Origin: Fibrobacteria bacterium
Lineage (GTDB): Bacteria > Fibrobacterota > Fibrobacteria > UBA11236
Length of the DNA: 38,835 nt
Reading direction: 5' to 3'
NCBI GenBank assembly: GCA_021155885.1
Contig: JAJNBB010000043.1
Span: 1-38,835 of the forward strand
Positions within the stretch are counted from its first letter, which is position 1. The number at the start of each line of letters is the position of its first letter. The notes below the pieces were generated by a model, which was not told the DNA's origin, made no database searches, and was given only the letters and a program-made list of their open reading frames with translations. Shown piece by piece: positions 1-7,407 of this stretch. Both the position numbers and the translations under genes were made by a program.

Positions 1-219
1 GAGTGGCTGGGCCTCTTGCGCAAGGGCGGCGGCTTTCAGAGCCGGTTCAAGACGGCGCCGCTGCCGCGCGCGGGCCGCCGGGCGCTGCTGCGGAACGTGC
101 TGATCGCCCTGCGGAACACGGGAAAAGAACTGAGCCCGGAGTGGCGCAGGATTCTGGAAGCGGAAGAGGAAGATCCGGTGGTACGCGGAGAATTAGGAAT
201 GATGAAGGATGAAGGATGA
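1..219 (+). CDS. queG: QueG C-terminus (epoxyqueuosine reductase), 5' partial
   Basis: The frame is open from base 1 and ends at TGA 217-219, so only the last 72 residues are present. The segment EWLGLL..F..RF.TAPLPRAGRR followed by LLRNVLIAL matches the conserved C-terminal end of epoxyqueuosine reductase, the cobalamin- and iron-sulfur-dependent enzyme that makes the last step of queuosine in tRNA. In the family the LLRN..IALGN motif precedes HEAT-like repeats; here the protein stops about 30 residues later, so the C-terminus is short. The last residues (RGELGMMKDEG) are encoded by the 7-nt repeat that begins around base 190, suggesting the original end was overwritten. The iron-sulfur and cobalamin domains lie outside the window. 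Assignment rests on recognition of the C-terminal motif only. Confidence 0.7.
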   Translation, partial: EWLGLLRKGGGFQSRFKTAPLPRAGRRALLRNVLIALRNTGKELSPEWRRILEAEEEDPVVRGELGMMKDEG

Positions 220-272
220 ATCAGGAATGATGAGTGATGTGTTTTTTCATAATTCATCATTCCTGATTCATC
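215..272. repeat. Heptad-repeat inverted repeat 1 (queG / lipoprotein gap)
   Basis: A perfect 19-bp inverted repeat: arm 215-233 (core tgaatcaggaatgatga) pairs with 254-272 around a 20-nt T-rich loop. From base 195 the left side reads as 7-nt units of the type gaatgat, gaaggat, gaaggat, gaatcag, gaatgat. It lies between convergent genes, covers the queG stop and touches the stop codon of the minus-strand lipoprotein (TCA at 271-273). It could act as a two-way terminator, although no U-tract follows the stem on either strand. Confidence 0.8.
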
Positions 273-1110
273 ACTTTTCCCCAACTTCCTCCGTCTCGTC
301 CTTCGCTACTCCCGGCCTCCTGAGCTGCAGCTTCCCCGCCCTCGGCTTTTTCCCCAAGCTCACGAATTCATAGCGGATATCCAGCGGCCCGGCGCCGGCC
401 TCGGTGGGCAGCGGCGGGAATTTCTTCATCCGGCGCAAGGCCTTCGCCGCCTTTTCGTTGAAGGCCGGCCACGCGCTTTTCTCCAGCCAGGTCACGTCGG
501 TGATGCGGCCGTCGCCCTGCACCCGGATGCGCGCCACGCTTTTGTGGTCCACCGATCCCTTGCGCTTCGGCGGGATCCAATAGGTTTCCACGGAGGCGCG
601 CACGCGCAGCGACCACAGGCTCAGGCTGTTCCGGCGCGCCGCGGCCCAGGCCTGCGCCGAATCCTGCAGCCTCGCCTCGGCCTCGGCTTCCAGACGCCGC
701 TTGTCCTCCTTCGAAAGGCCCGAGGCGTCGATCGATTCGAGGTAGACGACGGTGCCCCCCTGGAACACGCGGATGGCTTGCAGCTTCCCGTCCTGCCGCC
801 AGGCCCGCAAGGTGTCGCGATGCACGCCCAGGCTGTCGCGGCCCTGGTACCACAGGTTGCCACCCGGGTACCACGCCTGATAGGCCCCGTGACGGAGGCC
901 ATGGACGTTTTGGGCCTGATAGCGGGCCTTGCCGTTGTCGAACCACCAGGTTTCGGGACCGTGCTTTTTTCCCGCGGAATCCACGGCGACATGATATTTC
1001 GGCACGCCCGAAGGGTACGATCCTTTCAGGACCGAAGGGGGTCGGGAGCAGGCGAAGAGAAACACGGCGAAGCCCGCCAGGAACGCCCGGCGCCAGGGGA
1101 TACGCGACAT
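271..1110 (-). CDS. Lipoprotein with MORN-like repeats and TonB-type C-terminal domain
   Basis: A 279-residue protein. The ATG at 1110 (MSRIPWRRAFLAG) is preferred over the longer ORF at 1170 because it gives a normal lipoprotein signal: basic N-terminus, hydrophobic stretch and a LFAC lipobox with Cys about residue 21. Residues about 45-115 hold MORN/YwqK-like repeats (KKHGPETWWFDNGKARY, GLRHGAYQAWYPGGNLWYQG), which are aromatic- and Gly-rich hairpins. Residues about 170-250 look like a TonB C-terminal domain (VARIRVQGDGRITDVTW, then FNEKAAKALRRMKKFPPLP). Such proteins sit in the envelope; the exact role is unknown. The skipped upstream stretch carries a palindrome, which also argues for the shorter start. 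Confidence 0.75.
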   Translation of the reverse strand: MSRIPWRRAFLAGFAVFLFACSRPPSVLKGSYPSGVPKYHVAVDSAGKKHGPETWWFDNGKARYQAQNVHGLRHGAYQAWYPGGNLWYQGRDSLGVHRDTLRAWRQDGKLQAIRVFQGGTVVYLESIDASGLSKEDKRRLEAEAEARLQDSAQAWAAARRNSLSLWSLRVRASVETYWIPPKRKGSVDHKSVARIRVQGDGRITDVTWLEKSAWPAFNEKAAKALRRMKKFPPLPTEAGAGPLDIRYEFVSLGKKPRAGKLQLRRPGVAKDETEEVGEK

Positions 1111-1139
1111 GATGCGAATGTAAAAACGATGGATCGTAG

Positions 1140-1160
1140 GGGCGCGTTTTAAACGCGCCC
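1140..1160. repeat. GTAGGGGCG-type palindrome, copy 1
   Basis: A 10-bp perfect inverted repeat (gggcgcgttt / aaacgcgccc) around one central base, preceded by gtag. It lies just upstream of the lipoprotein start. Its left edge gtaggggcg matches the palindrome at 6231, so the two appear to be one family with different centres. Confidence 0.75.
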
Positions 1161-1246
1161 TAAACATCATGTCGTTTCATATGCCGGGCGTGGGCGCGGT
1201 CCGAAGCGCCAGGGACACGGCGGCCGTGTAACCCAGGCGCCCCGCC

Positions 1247-1948
1247 CTAGTGGTAATTGCGCATGATCCCGATCACCCGTCCGAGCACGGAGAAATCGGT
1301 GATTTCCTTGCCGACGATGATGGGCCCGTAGGCGTCGTTGGCGGGCTGCAGGCGGACGTAATTGCCCTCGGGGTAGAAGTATTTGACGGTGGTTTCCTCG
1401 CCGAGCAGGGCCACCACGATCTGGCCGCGGTCGGCGTTGCTCTGCTGGCGCGCGAACAGCAGGTCTCCGTTCAGGATGCCGGCGTCCTTCATGCTGTCGC
1501 CCTGGACCTTGAGCGCGAAGACGTTTTCCTGGCGCATGAGGAAGTCGCGGTCGACCACCACGGTGCCTTCGAGGTTTTCGACGGCGAGAATCGGGGTGCC
1601 CGCGGCGACGCGGCCGAGGATGGGGACTTCGAGGGAATTGCTCCGGGAGTTTTCGAGGTCCCGCTCCATTTCGGGCAGGTCGATTCCGCGGGAGAGCTTG
1701 GGAGAGCGTTCGATATAGTTCTTCTTGGCCAGGGCGTGCAGGATGCTGCGGACACCGTTGGTCGAGGTGATGTTGAACCGCGTGCCGATCTCCCTCAGCG
1801 TGGGGGGGCGGTTCGATTCCTGGATGCGTTCCTTGATGAAGTTGAACACTTCCTGCTGGCGGGCCGTCAGGGGTTTCCTGTCCTGGCCGTGCAGGGAGGA
1901 GGATGAGGCCGATGCGGTTCGAGTCGAAGTGCCCGTTGAGAGTGCCAT
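1247..1948 (-). CDS. lexA: LexA, SOS-response repressor and self-cleaving protease
   Basis: A 233-residue LexA. The N-terminal winged helix starts near residue 27 ([25 protein letters not shown]). The S24 peptidase half has the cleavage site AAG (Ala116-Gly117), catalytic Ser152 in GDSMKDAGI and catalytic Lys189 in ETTVKYFYP; the Ser-Lys spacing of 37 equals that of E. coli LexA. About 25 extra Ser/Thr-rich residues precede the DNA-binding domain. The ATG at 1948 is chosen because GGAGG lies about 6 nt upstream and a sigma70-type promoter sits 33 nt further out. Role: represses DNA-damage genes until RecA filaments trigger cleavage. It is monocistronic here. Confidence 0.96.
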   Translation of the reverse strand: MALSTGTSTRTASASSSSLHGQDRKPLTARQQEVFNFIKERIQESNRPPTLREIGTRFNITSTNGVRSILHALAKKNYIERSPKLSRGIDLPEMERDLENSRSNSLEVPILGRVAAGTPILAVENLEGTVVVDRDFLMRQENVFALKVQGDSMKDAGILNGDLLFARQQSNADRGQIVVALLGEETTVKYFYPEGNYVRLQPANDAYGPIIVGKEITDFSVLGRVIGIMRNYH

Positions 1949-1980
1949 GGAAAACCTCCAAAAGGTGAAGTACTGGACTC

Positions 1981-2009
1981 AATATACTGCACATAAAGTC
2001 ATGTGTCAA
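1981..2009 (-). promoter_or_regulatory. lexA promoter
   Basis: Read on the minus strand: TTGACA (2009-2004), a 17-nt spacer, TATATT (1986-1981). This is a near-consensus sigma70-type promoter 33 bp upstream of the lexA ATG. The spacer contains most of a dyad, consistent with autorepression. Confidence 0.8.
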
Positions 2010-2021
2010 TAAGTTCAGTAT
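1984..2021. promoter_or_regulatory. Putative LexA operator in the lexA promoter
   Basis: The dyad CACAT-N6-ATGTG at 1990-2005 lies between and overlaps the -35 and -10 boxes. It is flanked by an outer inverted pair, atactg at 1984 and cagtat at 2016, and another tactg is at 1971. LexA operators differ between phyla; these dyads do not exactly match the E. coli CTG-N10-CAG spacing. Position, not sequence match, is the main argument. Confidence 0.55.
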
Positions 2022-2404
2022 CTTTATTTCTTGCAAACCGGGGGGGATTGAAGTAGTTTGTCCACCGATACTCTAGGACCTTCACGGATGTATTTCCGGG
2101 AGCCTTATTGGATCCGGTGTTTGACGATTTTCCGCCTTAGGCCTCCCCCCTCTCCTTTTACGACGGATCGGGACGGTTTTCCGGGCGGGCCGGCCGCTCT
2201 AACTTCTAAGTATGGGGCGCTTCCGGGATCCCAGTGATCCAATCCCCTTCCCCGCTTCCAAAATATCGAGTATTCGCCCCTCGCCCGGAATTTTTCCGCG
2301 TCCACGGGGAGGCTGGCAATCCAATCAGGACGCGTTAATCCGGCAAACGGGGCCGCCAAAGAAGCCGCCCCGCCGGAGTACATCGAACCCAGGAAACACT
2401 CCTC
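2022..2404. other. Intergenic region upstream of the Arg-rich membrane protein
   Basis: About 380 bp between the lexA promoter and the next plus-strand start. I see no tRNA, no convincing hairpin-plus-T terminator and no ORF with recognisable content; the ORF-track entry at 2212 looks like chance. Any promoter for the downstream gene should lie here, but I could not pick clear boxes. Confidence 0.5.
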
Positions 2405-3217
2405 ATGGTAACCTCTTATCTCCTCTTGGCCCTTTCGGCGGCAACGCTGGTCGTGGGCCTCTTCGTTCTCCTCCGCCTCAAAACCGTTCTTTACCTGCTT
2501 CAGCAGCCCGTCGTCAAGAAAATGTCCCCCCAGCTCCGCCTGAAACCCGTCAAACTGGATGAAGTCCTGAACCGTGGCAGCCGCGAAGGCGGCCGTCCCG
2601 AGGGCGGCGACCGCGGTCCCCGTCCGGAGCGCGGCGAACGCCGTGACGGCCGTGGCGAAGGCCGCCGCGAAGACCGTGCCCCGCGCGGTGAAGGCCGCGG
2701 CCCGCGTCCCGAAGGCGACCGTGGCCCGCGCCCTGAGCGCGGCGAACGTCGTGAAGGTGGCGAAGGCCGCCGCGAGGACCGTCCCCGCCGTGAGGGCGAC
2801 CGTCCCGACCGTGGCCCCCGCCCCGAGCGTAGCGAAGGGGATCGTGGTCCGCGTGAAGGCCGCGAAGGCGGCCGTGGCCGCGAAGACCGCCCGGAGCGCG
2901 CCGAAGGCGGACGTGAAGGTCGCCCCGAGGGCGACCGTGGTCCCCGCCGCGAGGACCGTCCGCGCCGCGAATTCAGCGAAACCCGCGACTTTGCCCCCGC
3001 CCAGGAAGCGGCTTCCGCCGAATCCGCCCCGCTTTCCCCCCGCCGCCCGCTGTTCGCGGACAACGCGGAACCCCGCTCCGAGATCGCGCCGGTTCGCGAG
3101 AATCCGGCTTCCGAGACCTTCGTCGGCAGCAGCAGCGATGACTTGCAGCACGGCCGCCGTCTCCAGCTGAAGAAGAAGCCCAAGTTCGACTTCGAGGAAG
3201 ACGCGACCGAGGCGTAA
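2405..3217 (+). CDS. Membrane-anchored protein with long RGE/RED/RGP-rich disordered segment
   Basis: 270 residues, family not recognised. Residues about 4-32 form one hydrophobic segment (SYLLLALSAATLVVGLFVLL), either a signal anchor or uncleaved signal. After a short Lys/Arg linker, residues about 58-190 are almost entirely R, G, E, D and P, in imperfect repeats such as GDRGPRPERGERR and EGRREDRPRREG. The last 80 residues are less biased and end acidic (FDFEEDATEA). The segment should be intrinsically disordered and polyampholytic; RG-rich stretches often bind nucleic acid, but that is inference. Two other frames are also open across the repeat, a side effect of the biased codons; this frame is supported by the hydrophobic start, AGGA upstream of ATG 2405 and a terminator just after the stop. 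Confidence 0.75.
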   Translation: MVTSYLLLALSAATLVVGLFVLLRLKTVLYLLQQPVVKKMSPQLRLKPVKLDEVLNRGSREGGRPEGGDRGPRPERGERRDGRGEGRREDRAPRGEGRGPRPEGDRGPRPERGERREGGEGRREDRPRREGDRPDRGPRPERSEGDRGPREGREGGRGREDRPERAEGGREGRPEGDRGPRREDRPRREFSETRDFAPAQEAASAESAPLSPRRPLFADNAEPRSEIAPVRENPASETFVGSSSDDLQHGRRLQLKKKPKFDFEEDATEA

Positions 3218-3240
3218 GCCCCCGGCTTACCGCGCTTTAG

Positions 3241-3270
3241 GCCTCCCGCTTCGCCGGGAGGCTTTTTTTT
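3241..3270 (+). terminator. Rho-independent terminator
   Basis: Stem gcctcccg / cgggaggc with loop cttcgc, followed by eight T residues, 23 bp after the stop of the Arg-rich protein gene. Confidence 0.93.
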
Positions 3271-3363
3271 GTGATTATTTCATAACTCCCCGTATTTTCA
3301 CATATTCCGGGGAAACCCCTGGCCTTTTTTCTACCTTGGCTTTCCTTGCTTATACCGGCCGAA

Positions 3364-3388
3364 GGCGCCGCCCGCTAGAGGGGGCGCC
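3364..3388 (+). other. GC-rich hairpin in the leader of the GH2-like gene
   Basis: ggcgcc at 3364 pairs with ggcgcc at 3383, with additional C/G pairing inside and a small loop (gctaga). No T-tract follows. It sits 33 nt before the ATG of the GH2-like gene and so could affect its mRNA leader. Function unknown. Confidence 0.35.
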
Positions 3389-3421
3389 GCCTGCAAATCA
3401 GGCCGTGCTCCGAGGAATTTC

Positions 3422-6172
3422 ATGGCCGACATTATCCGTTTTGAAGAGGGTTGGGAATTTTGCTTTGATCCCGCGAACGTGGGAGTCGCGGACCAATGGT
3501 TCCGGCTGAAGCCGGAGTCCACCCGCAAGGTGACCCTTCCCCACCTCTTTCTCCACGAATCCAATCCGGAGGGCGCCTCCGTCGGTTTTTATTTCAAGGA
3601 ATTTCCCCTCGAGAAAAAGGACGCGGTCAAGCGCTTCATGCTGCGCCTTCACTCCGCGCACCCGCACTTCACGGTCTGGCTGAACGGCGAGGAGCTGGGC
3701 TCGCGTTACTTCGGCCACGTCCCCTTCGACATGGACGGCGGCAAGGCCGTGCGCTACATCGATAACAACCTGCTGGTCGTGCGGGTGCAGACCTTGGACA
3801 AGCAGGGCAAGCTCGGCGACCTGGAAGCGCAGGAGCTTCCCCTGGGCAATCCGTTCCAGAAGGGCGCCTACGCGGGCTTGCTGGGTCCCGTGGAGCTGCA
3901 CACGGCGCAGAAGGCCATCGTGCGGTCCATCAACGTGCTGCCCGACTTCGAGGCCGACCGCGTGACTTTGGAGCTTCGCTTCTGGAACAGCAAGAGCTTC
4001 CAGACCGAGGCGGCGTTCGACATCACCAACCCCGAGGGCGAAACGGGGACCTTGATCAAGAACATCCGCCTCGACAAGGAGAACGGTTCCTACCTGTTGA
4101 GCCTGCAGCTCGAGGCCGGCAAGGTCTGGAGCCCTTCCACCCCCATCCTGTACGACCTGCAGGTGCGGATTCCCGGGAGTCCCTCGACCAAGGTGCGCTT
4201 CGGCATGCGCAGCGTCGAGGTCGACAAGGGCACCTTCCGCCTGAACCACGCCTCATTCAAGGTGCGCGGGGTTTCCTACCCCTGGTTCTTCAACTTCCAT
4301 CACGGTCTCCCGGCGTTCCCCGTCGACATCCGCAAGGAATTGCTGGAGATCAAGGACACGGGCTTCAACCTGATCCGCAGCAACGGGGCTCCCCTGCCGC
4401 CGCAAGTGCTGGACATTTGCGACGAGATCGGCCTGCTGGTCCTGCAGGAAACCACCGCCTACAACCAGAAATCGAGCAAGGACGGCGTCGACTGGGTCAA
4501 GGCCCAGTTGCAGGCCCTGGTCGAGCGCGACGGCCACCATCCCTGCGTCTTCGGCTGGGTGGTCGGCTCCAAGAACGGCTCGCTGGCCCTGGAGAACGGC
4601 AACAAGCTCCTGCGCTTCACCGCCGACCTCGATCCCACCCGCCCGGTGTTCTCGAACCTCGGGTCGGTGTACCTCGACAACCACGGCGGCGGCAAGGTCG
4701 ACCTCGGCAAGATCTACGAGCCCGTCTCGGCCCAGATCGTGCCCTTCGAAGGCCATAAGATCCGCCTGGGTTACCCCCTCGCGCCGCGCAGCTATTCCAT
4801 GGTCTCGAACTATTGCTCGTCCAAGGTCAGCAAGTCGGTGGCCGACGGCATCCACGGCAACCGGTCGTTCTGGGAACGCTACAGCTACCTCAAGGACCAG
4901 GTCGCCGGGAAAATCCTGGTGGACGGCCTGGGCGTGCCGGTGTTCGGCAACCCGAAGGACCTTCTCGAGGCCGCCAAGAAATTCTCCTCCTCGCAGGATT
5001 ACAAGGACCTGTCCAAGTTCCTGCAAGAGCTCGAGCAGGGCCTGAAGGACAAGGGGCTTACCTTCTGGAAGACTCCCGAGGCCTTCTTCGCCGACGCCGA
5101 CGCCCTGGGCCGCGCCTCCCTGTCGCGCCAGATCGAGTCGCTGTTCACCAACACGCAGATCTCGGGCTTCTTCATCGAAAACGGCATCGACCAGGGCTTG
5201 CGCTTCACGGGACTTTCCGATTGGCTGCGGCGCCCCAAGGCCGGGCTGCGCGAGAGCCTCAAGACCGTCAACCGTCCGGTGCACATCTTCGCCGAGGCCG
5301 AGGACCGCACGCCGTACGCCGGCAGCTCCGCGGCGGTGAAGGTGCACGTGTTCAACGAAGCGCACCTGGGCGACTACGCGGTGCAGTTCAAGGTCAAGGG
5401 CCAGAGCGGCCGCACCTTGCACCAGGAGTCGCTGACCGGCAAGGCGCGCCCCGGTTTCAACAACGTGGGTCGCCTGAAGTTCCCGGTGGGGCTCGAGCGC
5501 GGGCGCTTCACCTTCGAGCTCACGCTCACGCGCAACAACAAGGAACTGGCCCGCACCGAGGAAGTGTTCTTCGTGCCCGCCGAGGTCAAGCTCGACAACA
5601 TCCTGAAGAAGGTGTCGCTGCTGGGAACCTTCCCCGACGCGATCGCCTTCTCGACCATCGAGGACGCGCCCGTCACCATCGTGACCGGGCTGCACGAAGT
5701 GCCCGAGGCCGCGCTGAAAAAAGCCGTGGAACGCGCCTCCCAGGGCGGCACCTTGGTCTTCGGGGCGCTGACCGAGGAGGACGTGAAGAAGGTCAACGGG
5801 CTCAAGGCCCTCGGCCTCGACCTCGGCTGCATCCGCTCGGCGGGCGGACCGCAGGGCAATTACCACTATCTCAAGCAAAGCCCCGCGTTCAAGGATCTTC
5901 CCGCGCCCGGCCTGCTGGACCAGACCTTCGCCGAGGTGCAGCCGCTGTGGAGCCTGGACCACCTGCCCGAAAAGGCGGATGTGCACGCCGGGAGCCTGAA
6001 TTTCAACACCGTGCCCGGGGCCAAGGCCAAGATCCGCTGGGGAGCCGACCTGGCCGTGCTGCCCTTCGGCAAGGGCAAGCTCGTGTTCTGCCAGTTCGAT
6101 ATCTTCGAGCGCCTGGGCAAGAACGCGCTGGCCGACGCGCTGTTCGCGAACCTGGTGAAATTGGCCGGTTGA
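3422..6172 (+). CDS. Glycoside hydrolase family 2-like protein, probably catalytically altered
   Basis: 916 residues, no signal peptide, so probably cytoplasmic. Fold order resembles GH2 (beta-galactosidase/glucuronidase group): a jelly-roll sugar-binding-like domain (about 1-165, with FTVWLNGEELG), an Ig-like domain (about 165-275), then a TIM-barrel-like part opening with FKVRGVSYPWFF and IKDTGFNLIRSNGAPLP. In active GH2 enzymes the acid/base Glu sits in a W..GNE motif after a strand like HPCVFGW; here the equivalent reads FGWVVGSKNGS, without Asn-Glu. I cannot place a nucleophile Glu with confidence either. Extra C-terminal beta and alpha/beta-like regions follow. Start: GAGG lies just upstream of ATG 3422. 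It stands alone between two terminators. It may be a non-catalytic binding or structural relative, or an enzyme using other residues. Confidence 0.65.
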   Translation: MADIIRFEEGWEFCFDPANVGVADQWFRLKPESTRKVTLPHLFLHESNPEGASVGFYFKEFPLEKKDAVKRFMLRLHSAHPHFTVWLNGEELGSRYFGHVPFDMDGGKAVRYIDNNLLVVRVQTLDKQGKLGDLEAQELPLGNPFQKGAYAGLLGPVELHTAQKAIVRSINVLPDFEADRVTLELRFWNSKSFQTEAAFDITNPEGETGTLIKNIRLDKENGSYLLSLQLEAGKVWSPSTPILYDLQVRIPGSPSTKVRFGMRSVEVDKGTFRLNHASFKVRGVSYPWFFNFHHGLPAFPVDIRKELLEIKDTGFNLIRSNGAPLPPQVLDICDEIGLLVLQETTAYNQKSSKDGVDWVKAQLQALVERDGHHPCVFGWVVGSKNGSLALENGNKLLRFTADLDPTRPVFSNLGSVYLDNHGGGKVDLGKIYEPVSAQIVPFEGHKIRLGYPLAPRSYSMVSNYCSSKVSKSVADGIHGNRSFWERYSYLKDQVAGKILVDGLGVPVFGNPKDLLEAAKKFSSSQDYKDLSKFLQELEQGLKDKGLTFWKTPEAFFADADALGRASLSRQIESLFTNTQISGFFIENGIDQGLRFTGLSDWLRRPKAGLRESLKTVNRPVHIFAEAEDRTPYAGSSAAVKVHVFNEAHLGDYAVQFKVKGQSGRTLHQESLTGKARPGFNNVGRLKFPVGLERGRFTFELTLTRNNKELARTEEVFFVPAEVKLDNILKKVSLLGTFPDAIAFSTIEDAPVTIVTGLHEVPEAALKKAVERASQGGTLVFGALTEEDVKKVNGLKALGLDLGCIRSAGGPQGNYHYLKQSPAFKDLPAPGLLDQTFAEVQPLWSLDHLPEKADVHAGSLNFNTVPGAKAKIRWGADLAVLPFGKGKLVFCQFDIFERLGKNALADALFANLVKLAG

Positions 6173-6190
6173 AATAACCGGCCAACAACA

Positions 6191-6226
6191 AAAACCCCGG
6201 CCGTGGAAACGGTCGGGGTTTTTTGT
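6191..6226 (+). terminator. Rho-independent terminator of the GH2-like gene
   Basis: An 11-bp stem (accccggccgt / acggtcggggt, one G-U pair) with a ggaa tetraloop, followed by TTTTTTGTTT, 18 bp after the stop codon. Confidence 0.93.
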
Positions 6227-6230
6227 TTCG

Positions 6231-6258
6231 GTAGGGGCGAATAATTATTCGCCCCTAC
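6231..6258. repeat. GTAGGGGCG-type perfect palindrome, copy 2
   Basis: A perfect 28-bp palindrome running from gtaggggcga to tcgcccctac with an AT-rich centre. It follows the GH2 terminator and lies 26 bp from the end of the convergent cyclophilin gene. Its edge matches the palindrome at 1140. Confidence 0.9.
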
Positions 6259-6283
6259 GATTCACCAGGTTCGCGACCCGGTG

Positions 6284-6760
6284 TTAATCCACAATTTTCA
6301 CCGTGATCGACACGGGTTCCAGCGGGTTGTCGCGATGGTCGGTCTTTTCGGCCACGATCTTGTCGGCCACGTCCATGCCCGAGACGACCTTGCCGAAGGC
6401 CGTGTACTGGCCGTCGAGGTGCGGGGCGCTGGTGGTGACGATGAAGAACTGGGACGAAGCCGAATCCGGGTTCGACGAACGCGCGGCTGAAACGATCCCG
6501 CGTTCATGCTTGGTCTTGTTGAACTCGGCCTTGACGTTCTTGCCGGAGCCGCCGGTGCCGTGAAGCTGGCGGTCGTCCTGTTTGCTGTTCGGGTCGCCGC
6601 CCTGGATCATGAATCCCGGGATGACGCGATGGAAGCGGGTGCCGTCGTAAAAGCCGGACTTCGCCAGTTCGACGAAGTTCGCGACGTGGTTGGGGGCGAC
6701 TTCCGGAAGGAATTCGATAGTGATGTCGCCGTGGCGTGTGGAGAGAATGGCTTGTGTCAT
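6284..6760 (-). CDS. Cyclophilin-type peptidyl-prolyl cis-trans isomerase
   Basis: 158 residues, the length of compact bacterial cyclophilins. It catalyses cis-trans isomerisation of X-Pro bonds during folding. The signature FHRVIPGFMIQGGD, the later SASSQFFIVT and the Trp/His-loop region LDGQYTAFGKVVSGMDV are all present, including the active-site Arg in FHR. There is no signal peptide, so it is a cytoplasmic PpiB-like form. It is separated from rimI by 190 bp of hairpins, so it is probably transcribed independently. Confidence 0.95.
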   Translation of the reverse strand: MTQAILSTRHGDITIEFLPEVAPNHVANFVELAKSGFYDGTRFHRVIPGFMIQGGDPNSKQDDRQLHGTGGSGKNVKAEFNKTKHERGIVSAARSSNPDSASSQFFIVTTSAPHLDGQYTAFGKVVSGMDVADKIVAEKTDHRDNPLEPVSITVKIVD

Positions 6761-6826
6761 AGGACAGGGAAAGGTAGGAATTGGCGCGGTAGATAGGGAT
6801 AGGGGGATGGAGCAAACAACGGAAGC

Positions 6827-6896
6827 CTTATTGGCGAATCAATAAGAGTTGGGGGTTGGAGGATAGAGTTACAGCGGCCTGGTGGCCGCTAAAAAA
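6827..6896. repeat. Hairpin cluster with a heptad-repeat remnant
   Basis: Three elements in a row: cttattg / caataag stem (6827-6846); a short gagttgg-gggttgg-aggatag stretch (6846-6866) with the same 7-nt word as the element at 21829 but no opposing arm; and agcggcc-tggt-ggccgct (6873-6890) followed by six A. The last hairpin has no U-tract on its downstream side for the minus-strand genes. It may be a decayed copy of the heptad elements. Confidence 0.55.
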
Positions 6897-6930
6897 GGAA
6901 TCTTCGACCTTTAGTCCGGCTCAGGAATTT

Positions 6931-6949
6931 CGTTGGGCTACTCCCAACG
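6931..6949 (-). terminator. Hairpin directly after rimI, possible terminator
   Basis: cgttggg / cccaacg with a 5-nt loop, starting 1 bp after the rimI stop codon. Only a weak A/T stretch follows on the minus strand, so termination is uncertain. Confidence 0.45.
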
Positions 6950-6950
6950 C

Positions 6951-7406
6951 TTAAAGTTCCCTCCGCAGTAATACCGCATCCTCCCCGCTGTCCGCGTAGT
7001 ACCCCTTGCGAACCCCCGCATCCGCGAACCCGAGACTTTTGTAAAGCGTGATAGCGTCTCGATTTCCGGCTCGAACCTCCAGAAAAATCGAATCCGCCTC
7101 CAGGGTTTGCAGGCGGGCGAAAAGGCCCCGCAACAAGGCCCGGGCGAGGCCTTGGCGGCGGGCGTCCGGGTGGACGCCGAGAACCAGGATTTCGGCCTGC
7201 CCCGCAACGGAGGAGGCGAGGAGGTACCCCAGGACGCGCCCTCTTTCGTCCAGGGCAACAAGTCCAAGACGCACGAAGCTGGAGGGCTCGGGATCGGCGA
7301 ACGGGAGCAGGTCTTCCAGATGCCAGGGCAGCGGGTTGCACAGGGCTTCGAGCATCGCCACCGCCGGCGCGTCCACGGTCACGAAGGAACGAACGGTGGC
7401 GGTCAT
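6951..7406 (-). CDS. rimI: RimI-type GNAT N-acetyltransferase
   Basis: 151 residues. Acetyl-CoA-binding motif A is visible as ILVLGVHPDARRQGLARALLRGL (Q/RxxGxG/A form), and motif B as FLEVRAGNRDAITLYKSLGF, typical of RimI, which acetylates the N-terminal Ala of ribosomal protein S18. The ORF-track start at 7541 runs back into tsaB; the ATG at 7406 is chosen because it gives MTATVRSFVTVDA and lies 1 bp after the tsaB stop (TGAcATG), which suggests translational coupling. A rimI next to tsaB is a common arrangement, supporting this over a generic GNAT label. Confidence 0.85.
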   Translation of the reverse strand: MTATVRSFVTVDAPAVAMLEALCNPLPWHLEDLLPFADPEPSSFVRLGLVALDERGRVLGYLLASSVAGQAEILVLGVHPDARRQGLARALLRGLFARLQTLEADSIFLEVRAGNRDAITLYKSLGFADAGVRKGYYADSGEDAVLLRREL

Positions 7407-7407
7407 G

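Noticed and set aside
2022-2404. RNA gene or riboswitch in the lexA-downstream gap
   Set aside because: No tRNA arms, conserved riboswitch core or terminator structure could be seen.
2574-3170. Alternative frame of the Arg-rich gene (Ala/Val/Lys-rich, histone H1-like look)
   Set aside because: Caused by the repeated codons in the main frame; lacks a ribosome-binding site and starts inside the other gene.
4253-5986. 577-codon minus-strand ORF opposite the GH2-like gene
   Set aside because: Same antisense effect; composition is typical of reverse-frame GC-rich codons and no motif is visible.
6873-6896. agcggcc-tggt-ggccgct hairpin as a terminator
   Set aside because: The A/T run is on the wrong side for the minus-strand genes and reads as A on the plus strand; kept only as part of a repeat cluster.
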